From assembly GCA_017469955.1 (NCBI GenBank), contig JAFUFJ010000020.1, positions 85,174-149,173 on the forward strand: DNA of 64,000 nucleotides, given 5' to 3'. The notes under the pieces are model-generated. The model saw only the letters and a list, made by a program, of their open reading frames with translations. It was not told where the DNA came from and ran no database searches. Made by a program: the position numbers and the translations under genes. The stretch comes from Prevotella sp. GTDB lineage: Bacteria > Bacteroidota > Bacteroidia > Bacteroidales > Bacteroidaceae. Within the stretch, counting starts at the first letter, position 1. Each line of letters begins with the position of its first letter. Positions 35,644 through 44,643 of the stretch are shown here, in pieces.

Positions 35644-36138
35644 CTAAAGCGAAAGCCTCAGCGCGATCCAGGCGCAGGCTTCAGCGTCGGCAAGGGCATG
35701 ATGATGGTTCGCAAGGCTATAGCCGCAGGCCTCGGCCACAGTGTGCAGCTGATGATTAGGCAGATGCTTCATCTGACGACGCGAGGCCACACAGGTGCAG
35801 AAGAAGTCATAGTCAGGGTAATCCATCTGGTAGCAGCAGAACACAGCCCTCAGACATCGCTCGTCGAAAGCCTTGTTGTGAGCCACCAAAGGCAGGCCCG
35901 CAACCAGCGGTTCCACCTGTTTCCACACCTGCGGAAACACCGGAGCTCCGTCGGTATCGGCCCGAGTCAGCCCGTGCACGCGCGTGTTCCAATAAGAATA
36001 ATAGTTGGGTTCAGGCTGAATGAGCGAATAGAAACGGTCGGCCACCGCGCCGTTTCTCACCACGACCACTCCCACCGAACACACGCTTGAAGGCTCGCTG
36101 TTGGCCGTTTCAAAATCAATTGCTGCAAAGTCATGCAT
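35644..36138 (-). CDS. DEDDh 3'-5' exonuclease (DnaQ/epsilon-like)
   Basis: 164-residue nuclease from ATG 36138; an ATG eight codons upstream is also possible, but sits next to the predicted transcription start. Exo I AAIDFETAN (DxE), Exo II VAHNKAFDERCL, Exo III HHALADAEACAWIA (HxxxxD) are all present. Stand-alone proteins of this type trim or proofread DNA or RNA ends. Divergent from pgi with separate promoters. Confidence 0.88.
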   Translation of the reverse strand: MHDFAAIDFETANSEPSSVCSVGVVVVRNGAVADRFYSLIQPEPNYYSYWNTRVHGLTRADTDGAPVFPQVWKQVEPLVAGLPLVAHNKAFDERCLRAVFCCYQMDYPDYDFFCTCVASRRQMKHLPNHQLHTVAEACGYSLANHHHALADAEACAWIALRLSL

Positions 36139-36175
36139 GGCTGCTGTGCTGCATCCCATTGTCGGATGATCCGCA

Positions 36176-36183
36176 CAAAGGTA
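36176..36183 (-). promoter_or_regulatory. -7 box of the exonuclease gene
   Basis: TACCTTTG on the minus strand, about 38 bases before the chosen ATG. Confidence 0.5.
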
Positions 36184-36270
36184 GCAACAAATCGGCTTTC
36201 CCGGCAACTTTTCTGTATTAATCATTATTAAATCATCAGCAAGTTTGATGGTTTTCTGCCCGATAAGTTG

Positions 36271-36278
36271 TAATTTTG
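36271..36278 (+). promoter_or_regulatory. -7 box of pgi
   Basis: TAATTTTG, 36 bases before the pgi ATG, with TTTG at 36244-36247. Confidence 0.55.
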
Positions 36279-36314
36279 CACTCTTAAACGACTTATACAC
36301 ATATCAATATCACA

Positions 36315-37664
36315 ATGAAGAATATCACACTTGACATCACAAAGGCTGCGTGTTTTCTGGGAGAAGGCGCAGTAAAGGCTTACGAGCCGAAGGTAAAAGA
36401 GGCACAGCAGGCCCTGGAGGCAGGCACCTGTCCCGGTAATGACTTCTTAGGCTGGCTGCACTTGCCCACGAGCATCACGCCCGAATTTATCGAAGAAGTA
36501 CAAGCTGTGGCCGACATCCTGCGCGAAAAGTGCGAGGTCGTGGTCGTTGCAGGCATCGGAGGCAGCTATCTTGGAGCACGTGCCGTCATCGAAGCACTCG
36601 GTAATTCTTTCGCTTGGCTCATAGAGAACAAGGACAACCCCACCATCCTTTTCGCCGGCAACAACATCGGTGAAGACTATCTTTTCGAACTCACCGAATA
36701 CTTGAAAGGCAAGAAATTCGGCGTCATCAACATCTCAAAATCAGGAACAACCACCGAGACAGCCCTCACATTCCGCCTGCTCAAGAAGCAGTGTGAAGCC
36801 CAGCGAGGCAAAGAAGAGGCCAAAGACGTCATCGTAGCCATTACCGACGCCGTGAAGGGAGCAGCCCGTGTATGCGCAACAAAGGAAGGATACAAGACCT
36901 TTGTCATCCCCGACAACGTCGGCGGACGATTCTCTGTTCTCACACCAGTAGGCCTCTTGCCCATCGCCATCGCAGGCTTTGACATCAAGGCCCTTGTCGA
37001 AGGTGCACAAGACATGGAACGGGCAACCGCCCCAACCGTACCCTTCGAAGAGAACATCGCAGCCCAGTATGCTGCCATACGCAATGCCCTCTACAACGAA
37101 GGAGGCAAGAAAATCGAGATCATGGTGAACTATCAACCCAAACTTCACTTCATTGCCGAGTGGTGGAAGCAGCTCTATGGCGAAAGCGAAGGCAAGGACA
37201 ACCTGGGAATATTCCCCGCATCATGCGACTTCACCACCGACCTTCACTCCATGGGACAATGGATACAAGAGGGTGAGCGCTCGATCTTCGAGACCGTCAT
37301 CAGCATCGAAAATACCAACCATCGCGTAGACTTCCCCTTTGATAACGAAAACCTTGACGGTCTGAACTTCCTCGCAGGCAAGCGAGTTGACGAAGTAAAC
37401 AAGATGGCAGAACTCGGTACTCGTCTGGCACATGTCGATGGCGGCGTGCCCAATATCCGCATCTCTGTGCCCGAGCTCAACGAGTATTATGTCGGCCAGT
37501 TGCTCTACTTCTTCGAGATAGGTTGCGGCATTAGCGGCAATGTTCTTGGCGTAAATCCGTTTAATCAGCCGGGAGTTGAAGCCTACAAAAAGAACATGTT
37601 TGCCCTGCTTAACAAACCTGGCTACGAAGCAGAGAGCAAGGCTATACAGGAAAGACTTAAGTAA
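36315..37664 (+). CDS. pgi: Glucose-6-phosphate isomerase
   Basis: Interconverts glucose-6-phosphate and fructose-6-phosphate in glycolysis. 449 residues, the short bacterial form. Sugar-phosphate loops [12 protein letters not shown] and [18 protein letters not shown], the signature [16 protein letters not shown], and the C-terminal catalytic Lys region [20 protein letters not shown] phosphatase starts at the base after its stop, so both are probably one transcript. Confidence 0.96.
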   Translation: MKNITLDITKAACFLGEGAVKAYEPKVKEAQQALEAGTCPGNDFLGWLHLPTSITPEFIEEVQAVADILREKCEVVVVAGIGGSYLGARAVIEALGNSFAWLIENKDNPTILFAGNNIGEDYLFELTEYLKGKKFGVINISKSGTTTETALTFRLLKKQCEAQRGKEEAKDVIVAITDAVKGAARVCATKEGYKTFVIPDNVGGRFSVLTPVGLLPIAIAGFDIKALVEGAQDMERATAPTVPFEENIAAQYAAIRNALYNEGGKKIEIMVNYQPKLHFIAEWWKQLYGESEGKDNLGIFPASCDFTTDLHSMGQWIQEGERSIFETVISIENTNHRVDFPFDNENLDGLNFLAGKRVDEVNKMAELGTRLAHVDGGVPNIRISVPELNEYYVGQLLYFFEIGCGISGNVLGVNPFNQPGVEAYKKNMFALLNKPGYEAESKAIQERLK

Positions 37665-38369
37665 ATGAAAGCATTTCGATGCGTACTCTTTGACATGGAC
37701 GGCGTGCTTTACGACAGCATGCCTCTCCATGCCAAGGCTTGGGTCGAAGCAATGCAGACATTCGGCATCAGCATGACCGAGCACGAGGCATACATGACCG
37801 AAGGACAACGGGGCATCGACACCATCAGGCAGATGGTCTTCGAGCAGCAGCACCGAACCATCTCAGAAGCTGAAGCCCAAGCCATGTACGACGAGAAGGC
37901 ACGCCTTTTCCACCTGAACCCTAAGGCTCCTGTCTTTAAAGGAGTGACCGCTCTGATGGAGAAAATCAAGGCCGACGGTCTGGAAATAGGCATTGTCACG
38001 GGCAGCGGGCAGCGCCCTCTCATCAAGAGACTGCTCGATGATTTCGGAACATACGTAGAAGCGTCGCACATCGTGACGGCCTATGACGTCGTCCATGGAA
38101 AGCCTTCTGCCGAACCTTACTTGACGGGTCTGCAGAAATGCAGTGGCCCTTCTGAGGAAGAAAGGCTACGGCCGTGGGAGGGAATTGTGGTCGAAAACGC
38201 TCCAATGGGTGTGCGTGCCGGAGTTGCTGCGGGCTGTTTCACGATTGCAGTCAATAGCGGTCCGCTGCCCGATGAGGTGCTTCTTGCCGAACATCCCGAC
38301 CTGCTGCTCCACAGCATCGACGAACTTCAGCGCGGCTGGGACGGCATTTCAAGACAACAACCACATTAA
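37665..38369 (+). CDS. HAD-family hydrolase, beta-phosphoglucomutase/phosphatase-like
   Basis: 234-residue cytoplasmic HAD protein. Motif I LFDMDGVLYDSMPLH (nucleophile D and acid D), a four-helix cap (about 18-90), motif II VTGSGQRP, motif III Lys in GKPSAEPYL, and motif IV EGIVVENAPMGVRAGVAAG. It belongs to the DNA-phosphatase/beta-PGM subgroup and acts on a sugar phosphate or similar. It starts directly after pgi. Confidence 0.88.
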   Translation: MKAFRCVLFDMDGVLYDSMPLHAKAWVEAMQTFGISMTEHEAYMTEGQRGIDTIRQMVFEQQHRTISEAEAQAMYDEKARLFHLNPKAPVFKGVTALMEKIKADGLEIGIVTGSGQRPLIKRLLDDFGTYVEASHIVTAYDVVHGKPSAEPYLTGLQKCSGPSEEERLRPWEGIVVENAPMGVRAGVAAGCFTIAVNSGPLPDEVLLAEHPDLLLHSIDELQRGWDGISRQQPH

Positions 38370-38381
38370 AACCTGACGCAT

Positions 38382-38876
38382 ATGAAAAAGAAAACACTGG
38401 GACTTATGAGCCTCATTGCCCTGTTAAGCTGCGCACTCTCGGGCTGTTTACGCGACGATAGTGCCAACGACGGCAAGGAACCCGTCAGTGCCTACATCAA
38501 CTTCAGGCTGAACTTGGGCGAAGATCTGCTCAACTTCTACGACGTCACAGGCCAGAATTCCGACCTGATGAGCTACAAGATGCGATACACTGCCACGGAG
38601 ACTGAATGGACCTATACCGAAGAAAGCGACCAGAGCAAGCGCATGCCCGAGGTGGTTTTCAACGCCACTGCCCGCAGAAAAGACAATTACACCATTGATC
38701 CGCAGAAGGAAATTTTCGACTTTACCTTCTCCTATCACATCAGTTGGAAGGGCGAACTCTCGTCGAAGGTCGTCAACAACGGTGGAGGTCTGAAGGTGTC
38801 AAAGGCCGATATCGAGCAATATCTGGCCGACAACCCAGAGATAAAGCTCTTCGATTACTCCTACAAATCAAACTGA
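38382..38876 (+). CDS. Hypothetical lipoprotein
   Basis: 164 residues with a lipobox (LLSCALSGC, lipidated Cys at 22) and an acidic mature start (LRDDSANDGK). The mature part is a beta-rich domain of unknown family (EPVSAYINFRLNLGEDLL, TFSYHISWKGELSSK). It begins 12 bases after the HAD gene and is followed after seven bases by an 88-residue gene. Membrane-anchored, function unknown. Confidence 0.7.
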   Translation: MKKKTLGLMSLIALLSCALSGCLRDDSANDGKEPVSAYINFRLNLGEDLLNFYDVTGQNSDLMSYKMRYTATETEWTYTEESDQSKRMPEVVFNATARRKDNYTIDPQKEIFDFTFSYHISWKGELSSKVVNNGGGLKVSKADIEQYLADNPEIKLFDYSYKSN

Positions 38877-38883
38877 TCTGCGC

Positions 38884-39150
38884 ATGACACAAGAGAAACT
38901 CTGGCAGGACAACTACAATGCCTACATGAACTACATGAAGAGGTATCGCCAGCGCCCTTCGAAATATGACCCGAAACTGGCAAAGATGGTGAACTGGATG
39001 AAGTACAACAAGAAGCTGCTTGCTGCCGGAAGAATGTCAGCCGAACGTGCCGTTCAGTTCCGTTACCTGCTGGAAGTGGCCGAGAAATACCGCATGGTCA
39101 ACCAGCACAGCTATGTCCACACCACCGAAGAGCAGTGGCTCATGCTGTAG
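38884..39150 (+). CDS. 88-residue basic helical protein, helicase-associated-domain-like
   Basis: Short, very basic protein (LWQDNYNAYMNYMKRYRQRP, LAKMVNWMKYNKKLLAAG, AVQFRYLLEVAEKY). The order of W...Y, a middle W and a final Leu-rich helix recalls the helicase-associated (HA) domain, a nucleic-acid-binding three-helix bundle usually repeated behind helicases; here it stands alone. No active site. Tightly spaced behind the lipoprotein gene, yet it carries no export signal. Confidence 0.55.
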   Translation: MTQEKLWQDNYNAYMNYMKRYRQRPSKYDPKLAKMVNWMKYNKKLLAAGRMSAERAVQFRYLLEVAEKYRMVNQHSYVHTTEEQWLML

Positions 39151-39236
39151 AACAGCCACCCTTCTGCCGTAGAAATGCTTGCCAGATTGACGTTTCTGCC
39201 TGTTTTTCTAACGCACATTCCCAAGTCTTCATCGAA

Positions 39237-39297
39237 CAATAGATGATGTTTTGCCGGGTAAAAGATCATCTGTTGCCCGGCAAAATATGATCTATTG
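39237..39297. repeat. Family-2 palindromic repeat, copy 2
   Basis: CAATAGATGATGTTTTGCC followed by two complementary copies, AAAGATCATCTGTTGCC and GGCAAAATATGATCTATTG, so the first arm can pair with either. The rest of the 39151-39543 gap shows no gene or clear promoter. Confidence 0.8.
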
Positions 39298-39543
39298 CTT
39301 GCTGAACCGACAGACTTCAAGTCGACATCGACGGCGTATGCGCGCGAAAAAGGATGGGAAACTTCCGATGAAAAGTGCCTCCGGCCAGCCTGATGGTCGA
39401 TGCTTCCTTGCCACGGCAAGCAGCAAACGAAGGCGAGAACGAGGTGTTAAATAAACATAAATCTCAGCCGTCAACTGTCTCAAACCGCCATTTCATGCGT
39501 ATTATATATAGATGTACCTGGAATAATAACCGTTGACTACTAT

Positions 39544-42462
39544 ATGAACCGACTGATTGCAACCGCGCTCGGCTTATGCCTGACGCTCGCATGTCTGGCA
39601 CAAGCCGACTCAACCAAGGCCGTAAAACAGAAGAAAGAACGCACGATTCAGATGAACGGACAAGTCTTTGACTCGTTCACAAAAGCTGCCTTAGAGGCTA
39701 AGATGACGCTGCTCAAGAGCGACTCGACCGTCGTTGACACCACGACTTGCTACAGATGGACCTGGGGAACGAGCAACTGCTTCTACACTTTCAATGTCTC
39801 CCGCCAGCCCGAACGATACATTATCAAGGCTGTCAGCGAAGGATACGAGGACACCTACCTGAACTACGACGTCAAGAATGTGGGCAGGAAACAATGGCTT
39901 GAGGTGCCCCGCATCCTGATGAAGAAACGGGCTGACGAGAATGCCTATACCGGTGGCGACCTTGACGACGTAGTGGTCACGGGCACCAAGGTGAAGATTG
40001 TCTACAAGGGTGACACCATTATCTATAACGCTTCGGCCTTCAACGTGCCCGAAGGGTCGATGCTTGACGGGCTTGTCAGGCAGATGCCAGGCGTAGAACT
40101 GAAAGACAACGGCGACATCTACGTCAACGGAAAGAAGGTAGACTATCTGACTTTAAACGGTTCAGACTTCTTCAAGGGGCAGAACAAGGTGATGCTTGAA
40201 AACCTTCCCCACTACACTGTACAGAACATTAAGGTGTATGACAAGCCGACAGAGGAGAGCCGGATGCTCGGAAAAGACATCGCACAGAAGGACTATGTGA
40301 TGGATGTCATCCTGAAAAGAGAGTACAATCGGGGCTACATGGCCAACACCGAAGCCGGATATGGCACCCATGACCGCTACTTGGCACGCATGTTTGGACT
40401 CTACTTTGACGACCATACGCGGGCTTCGGTCTATGCCAACACCAACAATATCAACGAGGACCGTCGCCCAGGAGAGGAAGGAGAATGGTCGCCAGCCGAA
40501 AGCCCTCAGGGGCTGAAGACTACCCATACCGTAGGATTTTCGCTCGCTACCGAGGACGCAGACAAGCGGCTCAACCTGCGCAACGAGGGCAGTCTGACCT
40601 GGCAAGACGATGAGAACGAGACACGATCGGCCAGCGAACGCTTCGCCGAAGCAGGCAACATATCCAGAGGATCGGAGTCGTGGAGCCGGCAAAAGGATTT
40701 CCGTTTCGAGAACAACGGAGTGCTCAGCCACCAGCCATTGAAGCTCGGGTTGAGCTATAACATCAGCTATTACAACGGACATCGCGACGCTCATAGCAGT
40801 GACTCCACCTTCCAGTCGGCCATCATCAACCGCACTTTCAGCGAGAGCTACAACCGCTACGCACGTTTTTCGTCAAGTCTCGGAGGCTATTGGTTCAAGG
40901 AACTGCCCTGGGGCGACCACATTACACTGGACGGAACGGGCCGATTCCAGTCGAACAAGCCGTCGGAATCGTTCAGCAACAACCTGACTCAATATGCACA
41001 AACGGGCACCGACGACCTGAGACGCCGGTATATAGACAGTCATTCCCACAGCTATTCCTATTCACTTTCAGCAGGATACACGCTCGCACTGCTCAATAAT
41101 TGGAACTTTGAATTGAACCATAAGTTTGTACAAGACTATAGCAATAGCACCAACGACAACTACCGTCTTGACTGGCTTCTGCCCTTGATCGGCGACCAAA
41201 CCGGCACAGAACAGGAGCAGGAGACTGCCTTTTCGCGCCCGCTGAGGTGGCTTCCGTCGAACGACTTGCTGCTGCAAGCCATTGACGCGCCCAACAGTAA
41301 TGAGGAAGGAGAGATGGGGCGCACCCACACAAGCAGGCTGAGCATCTATCAGAGCAAGGAGCTCAAAGGGGGCGGATGGCAATATGTCAGGCTGCAACTG
41401 CCCGTGGAATTTCTGGACGAACGGCTGCACTATGTGCAACCGGCCAACCTGTTCAGGGGCGAAGAGCGCTATGACACGGTCGTGCAGCGGTCGTATAAGA
41501 CCTTTGAACCCTCGTTAACCCTATACAGAAGCACGCGCAGGCAGAGCATCAGCATGGACTATCGCATGAGTGTTTCGGCGCCCAGTCTGTCGGCACTCGT
41601 GCCCAACGACGACACGACCAACCCGCTCTATACGCGTATCAACAACCCCAACATGAAGAATTCACACCGTCATTCGATGAACATCCACTACCGTCACACG
41701 AGTGATTCGCTGAAACAGACGGTGGCATTGTGGGCAAACGGCTCGACGACTCGTAACGCATGGGGCACGCGTACCTTATATGACAAGGAGACGGGTGCCT
41801 ACACTTACATGCAGGACAACATCAATGGCAACTGGAATGTATCGGCCGGATGGTCGTGGGAACGGCCGGTTGACCGCAAGAAGCATCTGCGCTTCTACCA
41901 GCGAAACGATGCCTCGCTGAACCATAACGTCGACTTTGCCATCACGAATGTAGGACCGACGACGTCTGCAGGAATTACCGAAACCGGCAAGTCTGCGGTG
42001 AACACAGCGACTGTGAGCGAACACCTGCGGTTCACCTATGAGCTCGACAAGCTCACGATAGGCCTCGGAGGCAACGTTGACTGGCGCCACAGCACGAGCG
42101 ACAGGGAGGGATTTCAGACCATCGACACTTACGACTTTGACTATGGACTGACAGCCAAGTACACCGTTCCCGTCGTGAAGATAGACCTTGGAACCGACTT
42201 GAAGATGTTCTCACGCCGTGGCTATGAGAGCGACATCATGAACTATAACAAGCTGATATGGAACGCCTCGGTCTCAAAAGCATTCGCCAAAGGCAAGGTC
42301 GTTGCCAAGCTCACTGCGTTTGACATCTTCCATAACACCACCACAACCGACTACTCGATCAACGCGCAAGGATACACAGAAACGTGGCACAACAGCATTC
42401 CGTCGTATGCATTGCTGACCCTTGCCTACAAGTTCCAGAAGATGCCTAAGGGCCGACGCTAA
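39544..42462 (+). CDS. Outer-membrane beta-barrel protein, third paralogue
   Basis: 972-residue barrel protein related to the two at 3278-9357. Signal peptide 1-19, a regulatory-like domain (VFDSFTKAALEAKMTLLKSD), a plug segment (GSMLDGLVRQMPGVELKDNG, DYLTLNGSDFFKGQ) and a long barrel ending LLTLAYKFQKMPKGRR. It lacks the Gly-rich tail of the other two. Stand-alone, with a family-1 palindrome as terminator downstream. Ligand unknown. Confidence 0.87.
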   Translation: MNRLIATALGLCLTLACLAQADSTKAVKQKKERTIQMNGQVFDSFTKAALEAKMTLLKSDSTVVDTTTCYRWTWGTSNCFYTFNVSRQPERYIIKAVSEGYEDTYLNYDVKNVGRKQWLEVPRILMKKRADENAYTGGDLDDVVVTGTKVKIVYKGDTIIYNASAFNVPEGSMLDGLVRQMPGVELKDNGDIYVNGKKVDYLTLNGSDFFKGQNKVMLENLPHYTVQNIKVYDKPTEESRMLGKDIAQKDYVMDVILKREYNRGYMANTEAGYGTHDRYLARMFGLYFDDHTRASVYANTNNINEDRRPGEEGEWSPAESPQGLKTTHTVGFSLATEDADKRLNLRNEGSLTWQDDENETRSASERFAEAGNISRGSESWSRQKDFRFENNGVLSHQPLKLGLSYNISYYNGHRDAHSSDSTFQSAIINRTFSESYNRYARFSSSLGGYWFKELPWGDHITLDGTGRFQSNKPSESFSNNLTQYAQTGTDDLRRRYIDSHSHSYSYSLSAGYTLALLNNWNFELNHKFVQDYSNSTNDNYRLDWLLPLIGDQTGTEQEQETAFSRPLRWLPSNDLLLQAIDAPNSNEEGEMGRTHTSRLSIYQSKELKGGGWQYVRLQLPVEFLDERLHYVQPANLFRGEERYDTVVQRSYKTFEPSLTLYRSTRRQSISMDYRMSVSAPSLSALVPNDDTTNPLYTRINNPNMKNSHRHSMNIHYRHTSDSLKQTVALWANGSTTRNAWGTRTLYDKETGAYTYMQDNINGNWNVSAGWSWERPVDRKKHLRFYQRNDASLNHNVDFAITNVGPTTSAGITETGKSAVNTATVSEHLRFTYELDKLTIGLGGNVDWRHSTSDREGFQTIDTYDFDYGLTAKYTVPVVKIDLGTDLKMFSRRGYESDIMNYNKLIWNASVSKAFAKGKVVAKLTAFDIFHNTTTTDYSINAQGYTETWHNSIPSYALLTLAYKFQKMPKGRR

Positions 42463-42502
42463 GACTTCTCCGGCCGAAGCGAAAGCCTGTCGCACGAGAA
42501 AG

Positions 42503-42599
42503 CTGCCCTTTCAAGGTCGTACATCTATGATGTATGGACTGTACCAACGAGATGTATGAAGCATACACCTTAGATGTACGACCTTGAAAGGGCAGTTTT
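42503..42599 (+). terminator. Family-1 palindrome, copy f, serving as terminator
   Basis: Perfect 24-base arms (42503-42526 and 42572-42595) around a centre with TGTATGGACTG and TGTATGAAGCATACACC. The second arm runs straight into TTTTA. It sits between the third barrel gene and convergent rsgA. Confidence 0.85.
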
Positions 42600-42638
42600 A
42601 TGCTCCAGTATGCGAAAGGAACGGGCTGAGAAGGCAGG

Positions 42639-43766
42639 CTAATAGGCTGCGCGATACTTGTCGTCGTCCTTGTCGTCGAGCATCGAAAGATAAGACTGAT
42701 AGCGTGAAGGCGCGATGTAATGGTCGTCGATCGCCTTCAGAACGGCACATCCCGGCTCGTGGGTATGGGTGCAGTTAGAGAATCGACAGCCCTTGGAGAA
42801 GAGGAAAATCTCCTTGAAATAGCTCGTGATTTCCTCGGGCTGCATGTCGAAAGTGCCGAAACCCTTGATGCCAGGCGTGTCGATAAGCCAGCTTGAAGGG
42901 CTGCCGGATGCTGGGCTATGGCCGTCGGACAGGGGCTGAACGCCCGGCTGACAGCCGTCGTTTGGTGCAGAATAGTCAATGCAGAGAGGAATCATCTCAG
43001 AGAAAGTGGTGGTGTGCATGCCCGTGTTATGGGCATCGGAAATCTCAGCCGTGCGCAGGTTCACGCCCGGAACGAGTCTGTTGATGAGGGTCGACTTGCC
43101 CACTCCACTGTTGCCAGAGAGCAGAGTTATCTTGCCTTCCATCAGCGAAAAGAGCTCGCTGACGCCCTCTCCTGTCTGAGCAGAGATAGCCCTGCACTCG
43201 TAACCGATGGTCTCATAGAGGTTGATCATCAGCGAAAGCAGGCGGCGTCCGTCGTCGTCGAGCAGGTCGACCTTGTTGAACAACAGGACGACAGGCACGC
43301 TGTAAGCCTCGGCCGAAGCCAGGAAGCGGTCGATGAAGGTGGTGGAAGTCTCCGGGTAGGCAATGGTGACGACCAGGAAAGCCTGGTCGACATTGGCAGC
43401 GATGATATGACTTTGCTTCGAGAGATTCTGCGATTTCCGGATGATATAGTTACGCCGGTCTTCAATAGCCGTGATATACGAGACCGAGGAAAGTGGCTGA
43501 CCCTGACGCGAAGGTTCCTGATTGACGACGGAAGAACGGCCCTTTCCCGCCTTCTTTCCTGCCCTTCTCTCCTCCTTTCTCTCTCCTCTCTCCTCTACAA
43601 GTTCCGTCCTTTCCTCGATGACCACTCTGTCTCCTACGGCAACAGGGTTGGTGCTGCGGATGCCTTTCAGGCGGAAATTGCCCTTGATCTTGCAGTCAAC
43701 AACCTGGCCATCCTCAGTAAGGACGGTATACCAGCTGCCCGTATTCTTGATGACAAGTCCTCTCAT
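42639..43766 (-). CDS. rsgA: Ribosome small-subunit biogenesis GTPase RsgA
   Basis: Circularly permuted GTPase that checks 30S maturation. 375 residues against about 310 for many Bacteroidetes RsgA. OB domain 1-110, permuted G motifs (G4 LLFNKVDL before G1 [17 protein letters not shown] and G3 [10 protein letters not shown]), and the zinc finger [14 protein letters not shown]. Two low-complexity insertions account for the extra length: about 52-92 in the OB domain ([15 protein letters not shown]) and about 262-292 before G3 ([17 protein letters not shown]). The insertion at 52-92 comes from a long polypyrimidine tract in the DNA. Confidence 0.94.
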   Translation of the reverse strand: MRGLVIKNTGSWYTVLTEDGQVVDCKIKGNFRLKGIRSTNPVAVGDRVVIEERTELVEERGERKEERRAGKKAGKGRSSVVNQEPSRQGQPLSSVSYITAIEDRRNYIIRKSQNLSKQSHIIAANVDQAFLVVTIAYPETSTTFIDRFLASAEAYSVPVVLLFNKVDLLDDDGRRLLSLMINLYETIGYECRAISAQTGEGVSELFSLMEGKITLLSGNSGVGKSTLINRLVPGVNLRTAEISDAHNTGMHTTTFSEMIPLCIDYSAPNDGCQPGVQPLSDGHSPASGSPSSWLIDTPGIKGFGTFDMQPEEITSYFKEIFLFSKGCRFSNCTHTHEPGCAVLKAIDDHYIAPSRYQSYLSMLDDKDDDKYRAAY

Positions 43767-43776
43767 CGCCCTATAA

Positions 43777-43870
43777 CAAAAAAAGAGGAATTGATAATCA
43801 TGATGGGCTTTCGGCTGCGACGATGCCCCGTCAGCAGCTGTTCAGCCTCAACTCATCATTATCAATTCCC
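43777..43870 (-). terminator. Terminator of frr
   Basis: GGAATTGATAAT with downstream TGA (minus strand, 43869-43855) pairs with ATTATCAATTCC (43798-43787) across a large loop, followed by TCTTTTTTTG. Confidence 0.6.
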
Positions 43871-43886
43871 TGCTGTTCACTTACAA

Positions 43887-44447
43887 TTATACCGTCATTA
43901 TTTCTTTTTGCTTGGCAGCAAGCAGGTCGTCAAGCTTCTTGATGTACTTGTCATGCACCTTCTGCAGCTCGAGCTCGGCGTCTTTCTCGTTGTCTTCCGA
44001 AAGACCTTCCTTGATGGCTTTCTTGAGTTTATCCTTGACTTCTCCACGCACGTTGCGCACTTCCACCTTGGCTTTCTCGCCGATCTTGTTGCATTGCTTG
44101 ACAAGTTCCTTACGGCGCTCCTCGGTAGGCTGCGGTATTCCGAGGCGTATTATTTCGCCGTTATTCTCAGGAGTGATGCCCACGTCGCTGTCCATGATGG
44201 CTTTTTCGATGTCGCGAATGGCCTTTTTATCCCAAGGACGGATGGCAATCGTCCGCGCATCGGGGCACGAAACGTTGGCAACTTGGTTCAAAGGCACCAT
44301 CGAACCATAGGAATTCACTCTCACGCCATCAAGGATGGCCACGTTTGCACGGCCTGCACGAATACGGTTAAGCGACTCTTCGAGGAACATCGCAGCCATC
44401 TCCATGCGCTCTTCAGCTGTGCTTAATGTTGCTTTTACGTCTAACAT
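43887..44447 (-). CDS. frr: Ribosome recycling factor
   Basis: Releases post-termination ribosomes together with EF-G. 186 residues, the usual length. Diagnostic blocks: ESLNRIRAGRANVAILDGV near residue 30, VSCPDARTIAIRPWDKKAI near 80, and the three-helix bundle end EDNEKDAELELQKVHDKYI. Separated from rsgA by its terminator, so the two are not necessarily cotranscribed. Confidence 0.96.
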   Translation of the reverse strand: MLDVKATLSTAEERMEMAAMFLEESLNRIRAGRANVAILDGVRVNSYGSMVPLNQVANVSCPDARTIAIRPWDKKAIRDIEKAIMDSDVGITPENNGEIIRLGIPQPTEERRKELVKQCNKIGEKAKVEVRNVRGEVKDKLKKAIKEGLSEDNEKDAELELQKVHDKYIKKLDDLLAAKQKEIMTV

Positions 44448-44476
44448 ATTCCCTGTATATTAATTTTCTTAGGCAC

Positions 44477-44507
44477 AAAAATAGAGATAATCTTCGAATT
44501 ATGCAAG
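44477..44507 (-). promoter_or_regulatory. Promoter of frr
   Basis: TATTTTTG (44484-44477, minus) with TTG about 20 bases upstream, 30 bases before the frr ATG. Confidence 0.55.
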
Positions 44508-44557
44508 CGTTTTCAGAGTTTTTTGAGAAAAAAGTATGCGTTTGAGATTTTTTGTAT

Positions 44558-44565
44558 TATCTTTG
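44558..44565 (+). promoter_or_regulatory. -7 box of the OPT transporter gene
   Basis: TATCTTTG, about 79 bases before the ATG. The -33 element is unclear. Confidence 0.5.
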
Positions 44566-44643
44566 CATACCAGCCTGTTGACGGGTTGGACAGCAAAAAC
44601 AATGCATCAGAACTGAAACATTACATCCTATAAAAAGACAGAC

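Noticed and set aside
42918-44426. 502-codon plus-strand open frame antisense to rsgA and frr
   Set aside because: It crosses two well-supported genes and their terminator, and matches no family. Such frames arise from codon bias on the opposite strand.
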